A stretch of DNA of 64,000 nt from NCBI GenBank assembly GCA_036924285.1, contig JAYKYS010000023.1, positions 434,001 through 498,000 on the forward strand. Reading direction: 5' to 3'. The position numbers and the translations under genes are program-made. The notes under the pieces are model-generated. The model saw nothing but the letters and a program-made list of their open reading frames with translations, had not been told where the DNA came from and did no database searches. Origin of the DNA: Asterella californica. Taxonomy: Eukaryota; Streptophyta; Marchantiopsida; Marchantiales; Aytoniaceae. Below, piece by piece: positions 43,345 through 54,474 of the stretch (the stretch's first letter is position 1; every line of letters begins with the position of its first letter).

Positions 43345-45076
43345 CAGTCAGTACCACAGGTCTCCCGCTCTCGTAGCTAAGCCTCCTTAGTATAGGTGAA
43401 GACTTCAGAATCCCCTTCAGCTGCTCCATCGTCTCGTGATGTTCTTGTCGCCAAGTAAACCTCTTTCTCTTTCTCAGAAGTGCATATAGAGGCTCGGCAA
43501 TGTGTGCATAATGAAGAATACTCACACGAAAGAACACACAAGCTCCTAAGAACCGTCGAACCTCAGTGATGTTGGTGCAGTCAGCTATCCTTGCTATAGC
43601 GTCTACCTTCTCTAGGTTCGGACGTCTTCCAAAAGTACCACACAGATGATCTACCACCACAATCTCTGACATCCCAAAGCGAGATTTGGTACTTGATAGA
43701 GTGAGATGTACCTCCTCCAAACGCATCAGAATCTTCTCCACATCTCGAATGTGGTCTGCAACGAACTTTCTGCAACCATCAGAAGTCACAGCTTCGTCCT
43801 TGTCTTCCACCAGACAGCCTTTCATGGGAATATCATCCAAAAACGGGATAGTGACCTCAGGTACAAACTCTCGTAACATCTTATGCATCGCATTCTGCAT
43901 ATGGGCTATTGAGTTTGTCGCACCCCGAGGAAGAGTACACATCCACATCAATCCCAAAGGTGTACGCATGGTAGTCAAGTCTCTACTCTCCAAAGCAAGC
44001 TGAAACTGATCATAACCTGAAAATAGATCTCCGATAGAATAGATTGACCACCCAGCAAACGCCTCAGCTACTTCATCAACCATAGGTCCTGTCCCGACGT
44101 TTCGAATCGTGATGTTGTTGGCAAGCTGCAAGTCTTGGATGAAGCGCAGAGCTCCTGTCTTCTTAGGTACTGTGAACCATCGGCTAGAGTATGATGCCAT
44201 AGATGATTCAATAATACCCATCCGTATCCTCTCCTTCAGCAACTCAGTAACCTTCGGTAGTAAGGCACGAGGGACTGGAATCGGCTTCAAGTCCCAAGGT
44301 ACGTGAGAAACAGTGAAGATAACCATCGGAGCTATCACACTAGGATCCACACAACCAATCTCCTCAATTGAGAAAGAAAATGCTTTACCATGACTAACTA
44401 TCATCTTCTCAAAAGCTCGTTTTTCCACTTCAGTCAAGAAGCCACCTCCTCCTATCTGAAGTTGCTCAAGTGTTTCTTGTGTAAACTTGTGTCCTATCTG
44501 TGTAGGATCTTTAAGCACAGGTTCAGCAGTCGCTAACTCCATCTGCTGCTGAGAATCAACAGGTAATTGGGTCGCCGCAGGTCTCACCTTCCTCGCTACA
44601 GCTTTATACCTGGCGTGTACTTCTGCTTCTTGATGAGAGTCACACCAACAGACTGGATCTTTCCATCCATTCTCTAGTCTCGGATGAGGACGATATCGCA
44701 AGTACGAGACAATCTCCTCATAGACTTCACGAGAATGGATGGGGATCACCACCCTGCCTCCCATCCGCTCCATCAACTTATCTACATCATCTAGCCAACG
44801 AACAAAAGACTGTACACTCACAAACTCCTCATAAACACCAAAAATCGTTTCTTCTTCCTTCAGAACTCCTGTACAACGTAGATTTGCTGCACATTTCTCC
44901 ATTTGTCTTGTACTCTTCTCAGTCAAATCCTCTATCTTTGTATACTCACTCCAATCCTCAGAACTAAAAGTCATCAAACTAGACCTCCAACTATGTACAA
45001 TATAACTACTCTCTAAATCTTGAGCAGCCTCTTCACCAGCCTCTTGTGATTCCTCAGGCTGCTCAAGCGGGATCAT
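43345..45076 (-). pseudogene. Element C pol N-terminus and reverse transcriptase
   Basis: About 575 codons remain open. Upstream of RT lies a 190-residue region with EVHARYKAVARKVRP shared with the other elements. RT blocks PWDLKPIPVPRALLPK, GDLFSGYDQFQL, LPRGATNS and FLDDIPMKGC are present. LPRG instead of LPQG at motif B is a notable change. Confidence 0.85.
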
Positions 45077-45207
45077 AGTAGCAGTAGATCCTTCACTCTT
45101 GCTATCTCGTCCTACAAGAGTGGTTTCAGAAAACTCTTACTCCTACAGATAGGAGAATCTCTCAAAGTCTGTCGATTTCGTTCGTGGTTCGTACGAACGG
45201 TCAGAAA

Positions 45208-45514
45208 CTACATAGAACATCTATCATCTGGACTACGGATCCTAGCATAATGAGATCCATCATCCATCACCTTGGTCTCCATTCGAACCGCAGTGATATA
45301 AAGCTGACCAAGAATCACAGGATATGAAGCAGAAGATTGCACGAAGAAGTGCTGATCTACATCCGCATCACCTATCTTCACTTTCATGTTAGGACAAGCG
45401 CCGTATAGCTCACCTTTCTGATTGTTTGCAGCACGTAACACCCATCCATGGTTCAGCTCGATAGGCCACTGACCTCTCTCGTACACCTCCCGTGACATGA
45501 TGTTGATCTCAAAT
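45208..45514 (-). pseudogene. Element C protease, downstream part
   Basis: Starts at the E junction with GFEINIMSREVYE, followed by GELYGACPNMKVKIGD, HFFVQ, PVILGQLYI and RMETKV. TAG at 45208-45210 replaces a Gln codon. The first half of the active site (ALVDHG) is on the other side of element E at about 54475-54500. Confidence 0.8.
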
Positions 45515-45651
45515 CCGTTGTCGTAGCGAGAGCCTTTCCTTTGAGCAAGGGCGTACCTTCTGGCTGTGGCTAGCGATCAATGCACAGCAGAGCGACAAGT
45601 TTCCTGTAGATTTCTCTCTAACTTCTTCGATAACTAAGCACTTTCTTTCTC

Positions 45652-45855
45652 TCAGTAAAGGGTCAAGATAACTACACGAAAACGTTGGATGATCATGGGC
45701 ACGACAAACGGGATAGGTGATGACATGATCTCTCGGTAGTATTCCTCTCCGAAGTTTCTCACTACTAGGGCTTCGTACATGGCTTTGGGTCGACAGATGT
45801 GTCTTATCTCGCACTGGGTGTTAAAGTTTACAGGAGGGAGCTGATTTAGATCCAT
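45652..45855 (-). CDS. LTR ORF beta, element E 3' LTR (67 aa, unknown)
   Basis: 67 codons from ATG 45855, with MDLN, CRPK, VVRNFGEEYY, SSPIPFVVP and a VVILTLY end. It equals the element A beta in length and aligns without gaps. It begins six bases after the stop of alpha in the same frame. Intact in this copy only; the right LTR copy has a nonsense change. Confidence 0.5.
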   Translation of the reverse strand: MDLNQLPPVNFNTQCEIRHICRPKAMYEALVVRNFGEEYYREIMSSPIPFVVPMIIQRFRVVILTLY

Positions 45856-45861
45856 CCTTCG

Positions 45862-46077
45862 TTAGATGAGGATAAAGACGGTGAGGTCCCATTCTTGGCC
45901 GTAAGTGACAACAGGTAAGATCACAGGGACAGGCGAGAGCATAACTTGCGCGGTAAAGTTATGCCCGAAGGATCCTATCAGAAACTATTGAAAGTGGACT
46001 CGTTCCATATACATCAGTTTAATCGAGAAAGGGTTTCGAAAAGGGAATCTGGGCGGTAAGTAGAGTCCTTCGTCCAT
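45862..46077 (-). pseudogene. LTR ORF alpha, element E 3' LTR, one internal stop
   Basis: The 71-codon frame (MDEGLYLPPRFPFRNPF…) matches A alpha in length and in the IKL, HFQ, PVILPVVTYG and WDLTVFILI blocks. A TAG replaces the Trp codon that follows HFRQ in A. The same TAG is in both E LTRs, so it predates the insertion. Confidence 0.5.
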
Positions 46078-47765
46078 CTCTCATACATGTGCACTCCAAC
46101 TACAAAGGTATCTCGATCCATAAAACTCTGATTCAATCTCATAGGATCATCACGATCTCCACACGAACAATCTCTTGGATTTTTCCCCAGGTCGAATGCC
46201 CCCACATAGGTCACTCCCCTTTGCTTAAAAGTTTCAAACCCCAAAACAAGGATAGGTGCAAGCTCCCTAACCAAGCAACCCAAGCCTCACGGACCGATGA
46301 GGTGGCACACATGCACATCGCATGTTTGGTGCCGTCATACTCATCCACGTGTGGGTCTTCTGGGTGAAAGGTTCTAATGCAAGCACCGTAACGTGTCCCA
46401 AAAACCAGAGACTAGGCTAGACAGGTAGTCGACTCTACAGGTCGAAGATCGCACTTTGCCACGTTGAGTGCGAACCTAACAACCACATGACGTGGATACA
46501 ACGTAGGTCGCTAAAGTCATATCTACGCCTAGAATACTCCCCAAAGCAATACAAATGTCGCACTGGATACTTTTCAGCCAACTGCCGCTAACAACTCGAG
46601 ACCTAGAGTAGATATCGTTGCCGATACAACTCGGCAAAAAAACCAGAGAACTTTCACACATGATAGATACAGATCTACAGCTCAGTCTCCTCTCAAACTT
46701 GCCACGTAGGTAGGATACTAAAATCTCTACTTGCAGGTCAAATTTCAGGAAGATCTGACGGCTAGATCTCCTCCCACAATTAACACAAATCCACAGAAAC
46801 TAACACGCACTTCCAATCTCAGATTCAGGACAGAAGCTTCTTCGACTAAATGAACCGTCCACTTCCACTCCAACTTCCTGTGCTATCAATTCAGAAGGTA
46901 AACTCACTACACAAGAAATTTGAGCCGATTTGACCGTTCTGATCGTCCTCCATAAATCTGCAAACTCGCTGCTTCAGATTGACAGCTTTCTGCACCCTGT
47001 CGCCTTCAAATCGCCATTGCGCTCAATCCGCACAACATCCGGTGGTGAAATTTGTGGTCAGAGCTTCAGCAGCTGACAGACTACAAGCCCATGAAATCTG
47101 GTCTCAATCTGACGGCTCAATCACTCAAACCCCTCAATCTTACAATCGGAAGAGAAACTCTTGTACTCTCATCACTCTATGAACTTCAAATCGCCATAAC
47201 GTATGCCCTGGACCTCCAAATCGAGTGAAATTTGTGGTCAGATTGCTCCTCCCGTCGAGAGCTCTCCGCCCATGCCCTCTGATCTTCAAAATCCCTCGTC
47301 AAAGTGCCCCGAACCTCCCAGAGCGCACACTTAGGTAGAAGACAAGTTATCTTCACTTTTGGATGGACCAATGGGAAGCTAAAGGACTCAACCTTGTCCT
47401 TTTCTGCCCCATGGAGACCCCCAGCAGATAATAGTGCATTCTAAGCTCATAAGAGCAATGTTTTAGATCCCATTACACCACAACTTCTACAATTATGTGC
47501 AAAACGCACTTATACGCGTAATTTACATACTAACTGGTCCCACAACAGGACATTCACTCCCTCCAAACCTACACATCCTCCGGTATGTGCCAACTTGTTG
47601 TCCATAGTCATCATCGTATCCTTCGTCGTGCTCTGAACTGTCAGGTCCATCATCATCTTCCCTCGCATAAGGTCTGGATAGATGAGAATCAGACTCGAGA
47701 AGTTCATCGAAATCAAGAAATCCTTCACGTCTTCGGAAGACCTTGACCCTTTTACCAGCAATGGG

Positions 47766-50700
47766 TTACTTCAAGAGTGTACCATCCAATTCTCGCAAAT
47801 CATATGTGGCGTTGTCGTGAACGACAACAACAACATAAGGACCAAACCAACGTCGTGCAAACTTCTTGATAGTGCTGTGTTGGTTATCCAAACTGTTGTC
47901 ATATATTATGACCCAGTCACCTTCTCGGATCGGCTTCTTCCGCAGTCGGTGTGTCTTGTCGAATCGCTCCTTGTTCTTCAACCTCGCCTTCTTGAGTTTG
48001 ACCAATGCTTCTTCGAGGTCCTCCTCACGTCGCTCAAGCTGCTGAATTCGTAGTGTCAATAGTCCTTCCCTATCAGAACCATCCTTCCAAGGTAGACATA
48101 CCCAAGTAGGAACGTCTCCTTCCGCTGGCATGATAGGTTTTTTACCAGTCATCAGTTCTGTAGGCATGTAACCAGTGACAGTACTATGAGTAGTTCTATC
48201 AGCCCACAACGCAAAAGGAAGAAGTCTAGGCCAGTCCCCATGACGCCCCTTGCACGCTTTCACCAATGCTTGGATGATTGGTGGGTGCCCTCGTTCACTT
48301 TTCCCATTCGCTTCGGGGTTCATCGAAGTGGTCAACTTTAATCGTATTCCATACCTGTTGAAGAACTCACGTGCTTCATCTGCATTCAACTCTCCTCTAT
48401 CTGCACGGATTCTCCCCACGCTTCCATATCTGGAAACGATATCTTCTAGTATGAATCGACAGACAGGTTCAGTAGCTTTGGTGCGTAGAGCCCTCCCTTC
48501 TACAAAGTTAGATAGCTCTTCCCGAGCCAAAACTAAATGACGCATGTCCCAAATTCCTGGTGGCATGGCAACCAGATCCAAAACCCATTGAAAATGAATG
48601 GACAAGGGATATGTGGGTCTCAATCCATCCCTATACCGAATCTTGGATTGGAATTGACATTCAATGCATGACCCAACAAACTTCTCTACATCTCGATACA
48701 ATCCTTTCCACCAATACCTCTCCTTGATCTTGGTAAAGGTCGCCCATGTACCTCGATGACCTGCCCATAAGGTATCATGAAATTGTTCGAGTACTTGTTT
48801 CTTGGTCTTTGCATCATCCACTACTCTCAAGGGTACTCCATCTCTCCTCTTTGGCCTCTTCCACAGATATCCATCTCGTAATAGATAGCCATAGGCCTGA
48901 TGTCGTATCTCCTTGAAGACTTTCTCCGTCCATTCTTCATACTTCTGAAGAGTGCTTAGATAGCGTCCGATTTCTTTGAGCCTCCCACAGTAGAGTTCTT
49001 CCCTGAAAGGAAGAACACCATCCAAGCGACTCCGGTCCTCGCTTGATAGTTGTAGAACTTGCCCCTCCTCTGCATCATCTTCATCCATATCTTCCGCCTC
49101 CATATCTTCTTCTTGAGAGTACCTAGCTCTAGACAACATGTCTACCATCGAGTTCATCTTCCCTGCTATGTGCCTCAACTCTGGATTCAACGACCTAATG
49201 TAAGCTATCCAACGTAACATAGCAATATCAGGCGTTGTGCAGTTTGCTATCATTCCCAACAGAGGTAAGCAATCAGTTTCAAGTAGTACATGTGCTCCAA
49301 TGAGATACTCCTTCTCAGCTTTCATTGCAGTTACAACGCCCCATAGCTCTCGTTTGACTTGAGGGTACCTCCTTTGTCGATCCGTAAGTATGCGAGCACC
49401 AAATCTTGTTGCAAACCTCTTTTCCTCACCATCATCTTGCCCTATTGCCCAACCTATAGCGATAGGACTAGTATCAACAGTAACGACTATGGGTCTACCA
49501 CAATCATAGCTCAACTGTCGTAGAATTGGTGGTGATTTCAACGCTTCTTTTAGTCGCACCATAGCGACCCTCTGCTCCTCACCCCAAGTGAACCTCCTTC
49601 GCTTCCTCAACAACTCATACAACGGTTCAGACATGTGGCCAAAATGAGGAATCCACACTCGATAAAACAAACAAGCTCCCAAGAATCTCCTAACCTCTGT
49701 GGTGTTGACACAATCTTTCATCCTCCCAATGGCATCAACCTTTAATGGGTTTGGACGTCGACCAAAAGCTCCACAAAGATGACCAACAACAACAATCTCT
49801 GGTACTCCAAAGCTCGACTTCTCTGCTGAAAGAGTGAGATTTACCTCCTCAAGCCTTGTTAAGATCATCTCCACATCGTGAATATGATCAACCACAAACC
49901 TTCGACATCCATCCTCAGTCAGCTTCTCATCTTTGTCTTCGACCGCACACCCTTTCATAGGAATATCATCTATGAAAGGTATGGTCTTCTCCGGAATGAA
50001 TTCTCTCAAAATCCTATTCATTGGATTTTGCACATGAGCAACAGAGTTTGTCGCTCCTTGCGGTAATGTGCACATCCTTACAAGCCCAAGCGGAGTACGC
50101 ATGGTGGTGAGATCTCTGCTCTCCATTGCCAACTGGAACTGATCATACCCAGAGTACAAATCTCCAATCGAGTAGATAGCACGACCGGCAAAAACTTCTG
50201 CAACTTCATCTACTATGGGTCCTGCTCCCATGTTTCGAATGGTCACCTTGTTAGCATGTTGCATGTCTTGGATGAACCTAAGAGCCCCTGACTTCTTAGG
50301 TACAGTAAACCACCGACTCGAGTAAGGTCCCATAGATGGCTCTAAAATACCCATGCGTATCTTCTCTTTCAACAATTCAACAAGCTTTGGCAACATAGCT
50401 CGTGGCACTGGTATAGGCTTCAAGTCCCAAGGCACATGTGGTACTGTGAAGATCTCCATGGGTGCTACGACACTCGTATCTGCACATCCAATCTCTTCTG
50501 CACTGAAAGCAAAAGCCTTTCCATGCCTTCTCAACATCTCATGAAAACGCTTTCTCTCTTCCTCAGTGAGAAACTCACCCCCTCCAATCTGCAATCGTTT
50601 GAGTGTCTCTTTTGTGAACTTGTGTCCTACTCCCTGTGAATCCCGCAGAACTGGTTCAGTCGATGCTCGTTCCACTTGCTTGTTAGAGTCTTCAGGTAGT

Positions 50701-52367
50701 TGAGTAGCCATCGGCTTCACTTTTCGCGCCACAGTCTTGTATTTTGTATGAACCTGCGCTTCTCGATGTTTCATGGCTCTATTCCCTTCTAACTCCAACT
50801 CATGATCTCCTTTCATCTGAAGCTGAACCTTGTAAACATTTTTGGACATGATGTTAATCTCCCAACCGTGATCCACCAACGCCACTATAGCCTCTGACAA
50901 GTTACCCAGTCGGACCCTTGTCTCTGTGGTTGCACGAGCCCAATATGCTCGAGAATAGTGACTCTCATGCTGCTTCTCGTCGCCATGTTCTGCAGCACAG
51001 TCTGAAACTCTTGCCTCTCTTCCATTCGACGCCTGTAGTACATGCTTTTGGGCAAATACGCGACCTAACTCTTCATCTTCTTCCCCAGTGATGTCAGTAT
51101 CCAATGCTTTCACCATCACTGTATCCGCAGTCATCTGCCTCTTTCTCTTGATCACATCTATGATCAACTCATGAAAATCACGTTTAGCTATCCCTAAGGC
51201 CTCTCGCAAGGAAAATTCTATTTTTGCATCCAAAATTCTCTCTTCAAGAATCTCCTTCAAGTTGGTGCTGGTCTCGATATCAGACTGTAGTCTGTAGGTC
51301 GGTGCTTTACCTTTGCCCTTTGAAGAAGCTCCTTTGTCTTTCTCTCTCATCTCCGTGTCATAAATAGGAACAACAACCATAGGTTCAGACGTAGATGCCC
51401 CTTGGGCGAGATGAATCTTTCCATCTCTAAAATTCACGACTCCGGTTCTGAGAGCTTCGGAAAACTCCTCACAATCTCGTCGTTGGTGTTCAGTACTGTC
51501 ACACCAGATACATCTTCTAACAAAATTTCTGCTAGTTGATGATGCATTGGTATCACCAGGACTCCGACTATGCTTTAGCTCTGCCATCTCTATCCTTAAC
51601 TCTCTCAGACCCTTAACCAACTCATCGATAGCAGAATCTTCAATCTTGCTATTGGCAGGCTTGGGCAATGGAGCTAAAGAGACATCAGACCTCAAGGTTG
51701 CAGCTCTACCTCTTCCACGTTTCTGCTTCGTGAGAATAGTAACAGCTTCCTCTACCTTTCTCCAGTCCGTGCTCTCTCCTCCTTCTTCTCCCTTGTCTGC
51801 TAACATCAAGAAAAGCTTGTCCTCTAGATTTTCATCAGCAGCTTCTAGAAAAAGTTCTGTCTTCCTTAAGTCAAGCGTTGTCCTCTCGGATGAAGACAAT
51901 TGACAGAACCGTTTCTCAAACTCACGCAGCAACTCATTTGGCGTCATCTCATTCCCCGGACGTTGCTCTATCCACTCCAAGAATGTTCTCTTGGTTACTT
52001 TATCCGCATCATCATCAAAAAATTCACTCTTCAACCTCTGCTCATACTCCTCCCAAGAACTCGTACGTGCATCCTTCAACTTTTTCACTTGACTACGGAT
52101 CTCAGGTATCACAGCCAACTCGAAACTAGAAATCATCTCTGTCTCAGGCACACGATTTACCTCCATCTCACAAATATACTCCCGAACATACTTCGTGATG
52201 TTCCTTCCATCGAACCTCCCCAACTTCTTCACCACCGCTTGTAGAGCTCTTGTAGACTTCTGCTCTCCAACATCGCCTCCTTGTTGTTGTCTCAACAACA
52301 TCGTCAATGCTCGAAGCAGATCGTCCGCTCCTCCTCCACTCGTCCCCATTGCTTCGGGAAGATTCAT
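47766..52367 (-). CDS. Element E gag-pol fused in one frame, protease core missing
   Basis: About 1,533 codons from ATG 52367 without a stop. Gag (FDGRNITKYVREYICEME) has a CCHC knuckle CIWCDSTEHQRRDC near residue 284. At about residue 499 the protease starts normally (ALVDHGWEINIMSKNVYK) but is then fused directly to the region before RT, so about 100 protease residues and part of the pol N-terminus are absent. RT (GDLYSGYDQFQL, LPQGATNS, FIDDIPMKGC near 800), RNase H (DTSPIAIGW near 962), integrase (HHCC near 1200, DLVAMP, RADRGEL, KSERGH) and GPY/F follow. The active-site Ser is Trp. The frame ends at a TAA at 47763-47765, upstream of the usual tail PIAGKRVK, which is still readable afterwards. 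It probably needs protease supplied in trans. Confidence 0.9.
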   Translation of the reverse strand: MNLPEAMGTSGGGADDLLRALTMLLRQQQGGDVGEQKSTRALQAVVKKLGRFDGRNITKYVREYICEMEVNRVPETEMISSFELAVIPEIRSQVKKLKDARTSSWEEYEQRLKSEFFDDDADKVTKRTFLEWIEQRPGNEMTPNELLREFEKRFCQLSSSERTTLDLRKTELFLEAADENLEDKLFLMLADKGEEGGESTDWRKVEEAVTILTKQKRGRGRAATLRSDVSLAPLPKPANSKIEDSAIDELVKGLRELRIEMAELKHSRSPGDTNASSTSRNFVRRCIWCDSTEHQRRDCEEFSEALRTGVVNFRDGKIHLAQGASTSEPMVVVPIYDTEMREKDKGASSKGKGKAPTYRLQSDIETSTNLKEILEERILDAKIEFSLREALGIAKRDFHELIIDVIKRKRQMTADTVMVKALDTDITGEEDEELGRVFAQKHVLQASNGREARVSDCAAEHGDEKQHESHYSRAYWARATTETRVRLGNLSEAIVALVDHGWEINIMSKNVYKVQLQMKGDHELELEGNRAMKHREAQVHTKYKTVARKVKPMATQLPEDSNKQVERASTEPVLRDSQGVGHKFTKETLKRLQIGGGEFLTEEERKRFHEMLRRHGKAFAFSAEEIGCADTSVVAPMEIFTVPHVPWDLKPIPVPRAMLPKLVELLKEKIRMGILEPSMGPYSSRWFTVPKKSGALRFIQDMQHANKVTIRNMGAGPIVDEVAEVFAGRAIYSIGDLYSGYDQFQLAMESRDLTTMRTPLGLVRMCTLPQGATNSVAHVQNPMNRILREFIPEKTIPFIDDIPMKGCAVEDKDEKLTEDGCRRFVVDHIHDVEMILTRLEEVNLTLSAEKSSFGVPEIVVVGHLCGAFGRRPNPLKVDAIGRMKDCVNTTEVRRFLGACLFYRVWIPHFGHMSEPLYELLRKRRRFTWGEEQRVAMVRLKEALKSPPILRQLSYDCGRPIVVTVDTSPIAIGWAIGQDDGEEKRFATRFGARILTDRQRRYPQVKRELWGVVTAMKAEKEYLIGAHVLLETDCLPLLGMIANCTTPDIAMLRWIAYIRSLNPELRHIAGKMNSMVDMLSRARYSQEEDMEAEDMDEDDAEEGQVLQLSSEDRSRLDGVLPFREELYCGRLKEIGRYLSTLQKYEEWTEKVFKEIRHQAYGYLLRDGYLWKRPKRRDGVPLRVVDDAKTKKQVLEQFHDTLWAGHRGTWATFTKIKERYWWKGLYRDVEKFVGSCIECQFQSKIRYRDGLRPTYPLSIHFQWVLDLVAMPPGIWDMRHLVLAREELSNFVEGRALRTKATEPVCRFILEDIVSRYGSVGRIRADRGELNADEAREFFNRYGIRLKLTTSMNPEANGKSERGHPPIIQALVKACKGRHGDWPRLLPFALWADRTTHSTVTGYMPTELMTGKKPIMPAEGDVPTWVCLPWKDGSDREGLLTLRIQQLERREEDLEEALVKLKKARLKNKERFDKTHRLRKKPIREGDWVIIYDNSLDNQHSTIKKFARRWFGPYVVVVVHDNATYDLRELDGTLLK

Positions 52368-52413
52368 ACTTGACGCTCCTCGGCAACAACTCACTCAACC
52401 ACCTCAAAGCGTG

Positions 52414-52431
52414 CTCTCAGTGGAAGCACCA
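52414..52431 (-). promoter_or_regulatory. Primer-binding site of element E, tRNA-Thr-like
   Basis: The minus strand reads TGGTGCTTCCACTGAGAG four bases inside the 5' LTR. It complements a tRNA 3' end of CTCTCAGTGGAAGC-A-CCA, which resembles plant tRNA-Thr. The same 18 bases occur in C and F. Confidence 0.6.
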
Positions 52432-52568
52432 AATATGTCGTAGCGAGAGCCTTTCCTTTGAGCAAGGGCGTACCTTCTGGCTGTGGCTAGCGATCAATGC
52501 ACAGCAGAGCGACAAGTTTCATGTAGATTTCTCTCTAACTTCCTCGATAACTAAGCACTTTCTTTCTC

Positions 52569-52772
52569 TCAGTAAAGGGTCAAGATAACTACACGAAAAC
52601 GTTGGATGATCATGGGCACGACAAACGGGATAGGTGATGACATGATCTCTCGGTAGTATTCCTCTCCGAAGTTTCTCACTACTAGGGCTTCGTACATGGC
52701 TTTGGGTCGACAGATGTGTCTTATCTCGCACTAGGTGTTAAAGTTTACAGGAGGGAGCTGATTTAGATCCAT
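52569..52772 (-). pseudogene. LTR ORF beta, element E 5' LTR, nonsense mutation
   Basis: Same frame as 45652-45855, but the Gln codon at about residue 14 (FNTQC) is TAG. The change is private to this LTR, so it arose after insertion. Confidence 0.5.
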
Positions 52773-52778
52773 CCTTCG

Positions 52779-52994
52779 TTAGATGAGGATAAAGACGGTG
52801 AGGTCCCATTCTTGGCCGTAAGTGACAACAGGTAAGATCACAAGGACAGGCGAGAGCATAACTTGCGCGGTAAAGTTATGCCCGAAGGATCCTATCAGAA
52901 ACTATTGAAAGTGGACTCGTTCCATATACATCAGTTTAATCGAGAAAGGGTTTCGAAAAGGGAATCTGGGCGGTAAGTAGAGTCCTTCGTCCAT
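52779..52994 (-). pseudogene. LTR ORF alpha, element E 5' LTR, one internal stop
   Basis: Same as the left copy, including the TAG after HFQ. It starts about 1,477 bases into the 2,035-base LTR. Confidence 0.5.
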
Positions 52995-54474
52995 CTCTCA
53001 CAACATGTGCACTCCAACTACAAAGGTATCTCGATCCATAAAACTCTGATTCAATCTCATAGGATCACCACGATCTCCACACGAACAATCTCTTGGATTT
53101 TTCCCCAGGTCGAATGCCCCCACACATGTCACTCCCCTTTGCTTAAAAGTTTCGAACCCCAAAACAAGGATAGGTGCAAGCTCCCTAACCAAGCAACCCA
53201 AGCCTCACGGACCGATGAGGTGGCACACATGCACATCCCATGTTTGGTGCCGTCATACTCATCCACGTGTGGGTCTTCTGGGTGAAAGGTTCTAATGCAA
53301 GCACCGTAACGTGTCCCAAAAACCGGAGACTAGGCTAGACAGGTAGTCGACTCTACAGGTCAAAGATCGCACTTTGCCACGTTGAGTGCGAACCTAACAA
53401 CCACATGACGTGGATACAACGTAGGTCGCTAAAGTCATATCTACGCCTAGAATACTCCCCAAAGCAATACAAATGTCGCACTGGATACTTTTCAGCCAAC
53501 TGCCGCTAACAACTCGAGACCTAGAGTAGATATCGTTGCCGATACAACTCGGCAAAAAAACCAGCGAACTTTCACACATGATAGATACAGATCTACAGCT
53601 CAGTCTCCTCTCAAACTTGCCACGTAGGTAGGATACTAAAATCTCTACTTGCAGGTCAAATTTCAGGAAGATCTGACGGCTAGATCTCCTCCCACAATTA
53701 ACACAAATCCACAGAAACTAACACGCACTTCCAATCTCAGATTCAGGACAGAAGCTTCTTCGACTAAATGAACCGTCCACTTCCACTCCAACTTCCTGTG
53801 CTATCAATTCAGAAGGTAAACTCACTACACAAGAAATTTGAGCCGATTTGACCGTTCTGATCGTCCTCCATAAATCTGCAAACTCGCTGCTTCAGATTGA
53901 CAGCTTTCTGCACCCCGTCGTCTTCAAATCGCCATTGCGCTCAATCCGCACAACATCCGGTGGTGAAATTTGTGGTCAGAGCTTCAGCAGCTGACAGACT
54001 ACAAGCCCATGAAATCTGGTCTTAATCTGACGGCTCAATCACTCAAACCCCTCAATCTTACAATCGGAAGAGAAACTCTTGTATTCTCATCACTCTATGA
54101 ACTTCAAATCGCCATAACGTATGCCCTGGACCTCCAAATCGAGTGAAATTTGTGGTCAGATTGCTCCTCCCGTCGAGAGCTCTCCGCCCATGCCCTCTGA
54201 TCTTCAAAATCCCTCGTCAAAGTGCCCCGAACCTCCCAGAGCGCACACTTAGGTAGAAGACAAGTTATCTTCACTTTTGGGTGGACCAATGGGAAGCTAA
54301 AGGACTCAACCTTGTCCTTTTCTGCCCCATGGAGACCCCCAGCAGATAATAGTGCATTCTAAGCTCATAAGAGCAATGTTTTAGATCCCATTACACCACA
54401 ACTTCTACAATTATGTGCAAAACGCACTTATACGCGTAATTTACATACTAACTGGTCCCACAACAGGACACCGT

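Larger units (their letters stand above)
45519..47552 (-). repeat. Element E 3' LTR
   Basis: TG...CA termini with an inverted TGTC/GACA start. It carries ORFs alpha and beta near its downstream end (as read in the element). Confidence 0.88.
45519..54470 (-). mobile_element. Ty3/Gypsy element E, 8.95 kb, young, protease-deleted
   Basis: LTRs of about 2,034 bp (45519-47552 and 52436-54470) begin TGTCGTAGCG and end CAACAGGACA in plus orientation. By eye fewer than 20 differences separate them, roughly 99% identity. The four bases CCGT flank both ends (45515-45518 and 54471-54474), so the target duplication is four bases. The interior encodes one long gag-pol frame on the minus strand. It is inserted in the protease active site of element C. 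Confidence 0.9.
52436..54470 (-). repeat. Element E 5' LTR
   Basis: About 99% identical to 45519-47552, with one small indel near 53000. It should carry the promoter of E. Confidence 0.88.

Noticed and set aside
46476..46661. 61-codon minus frame present in both E LTRs (also 53394-53579)
   Set aside because: No counterpart in A, so unlike alpha and beta there is no conservation beyond LTR duplication.
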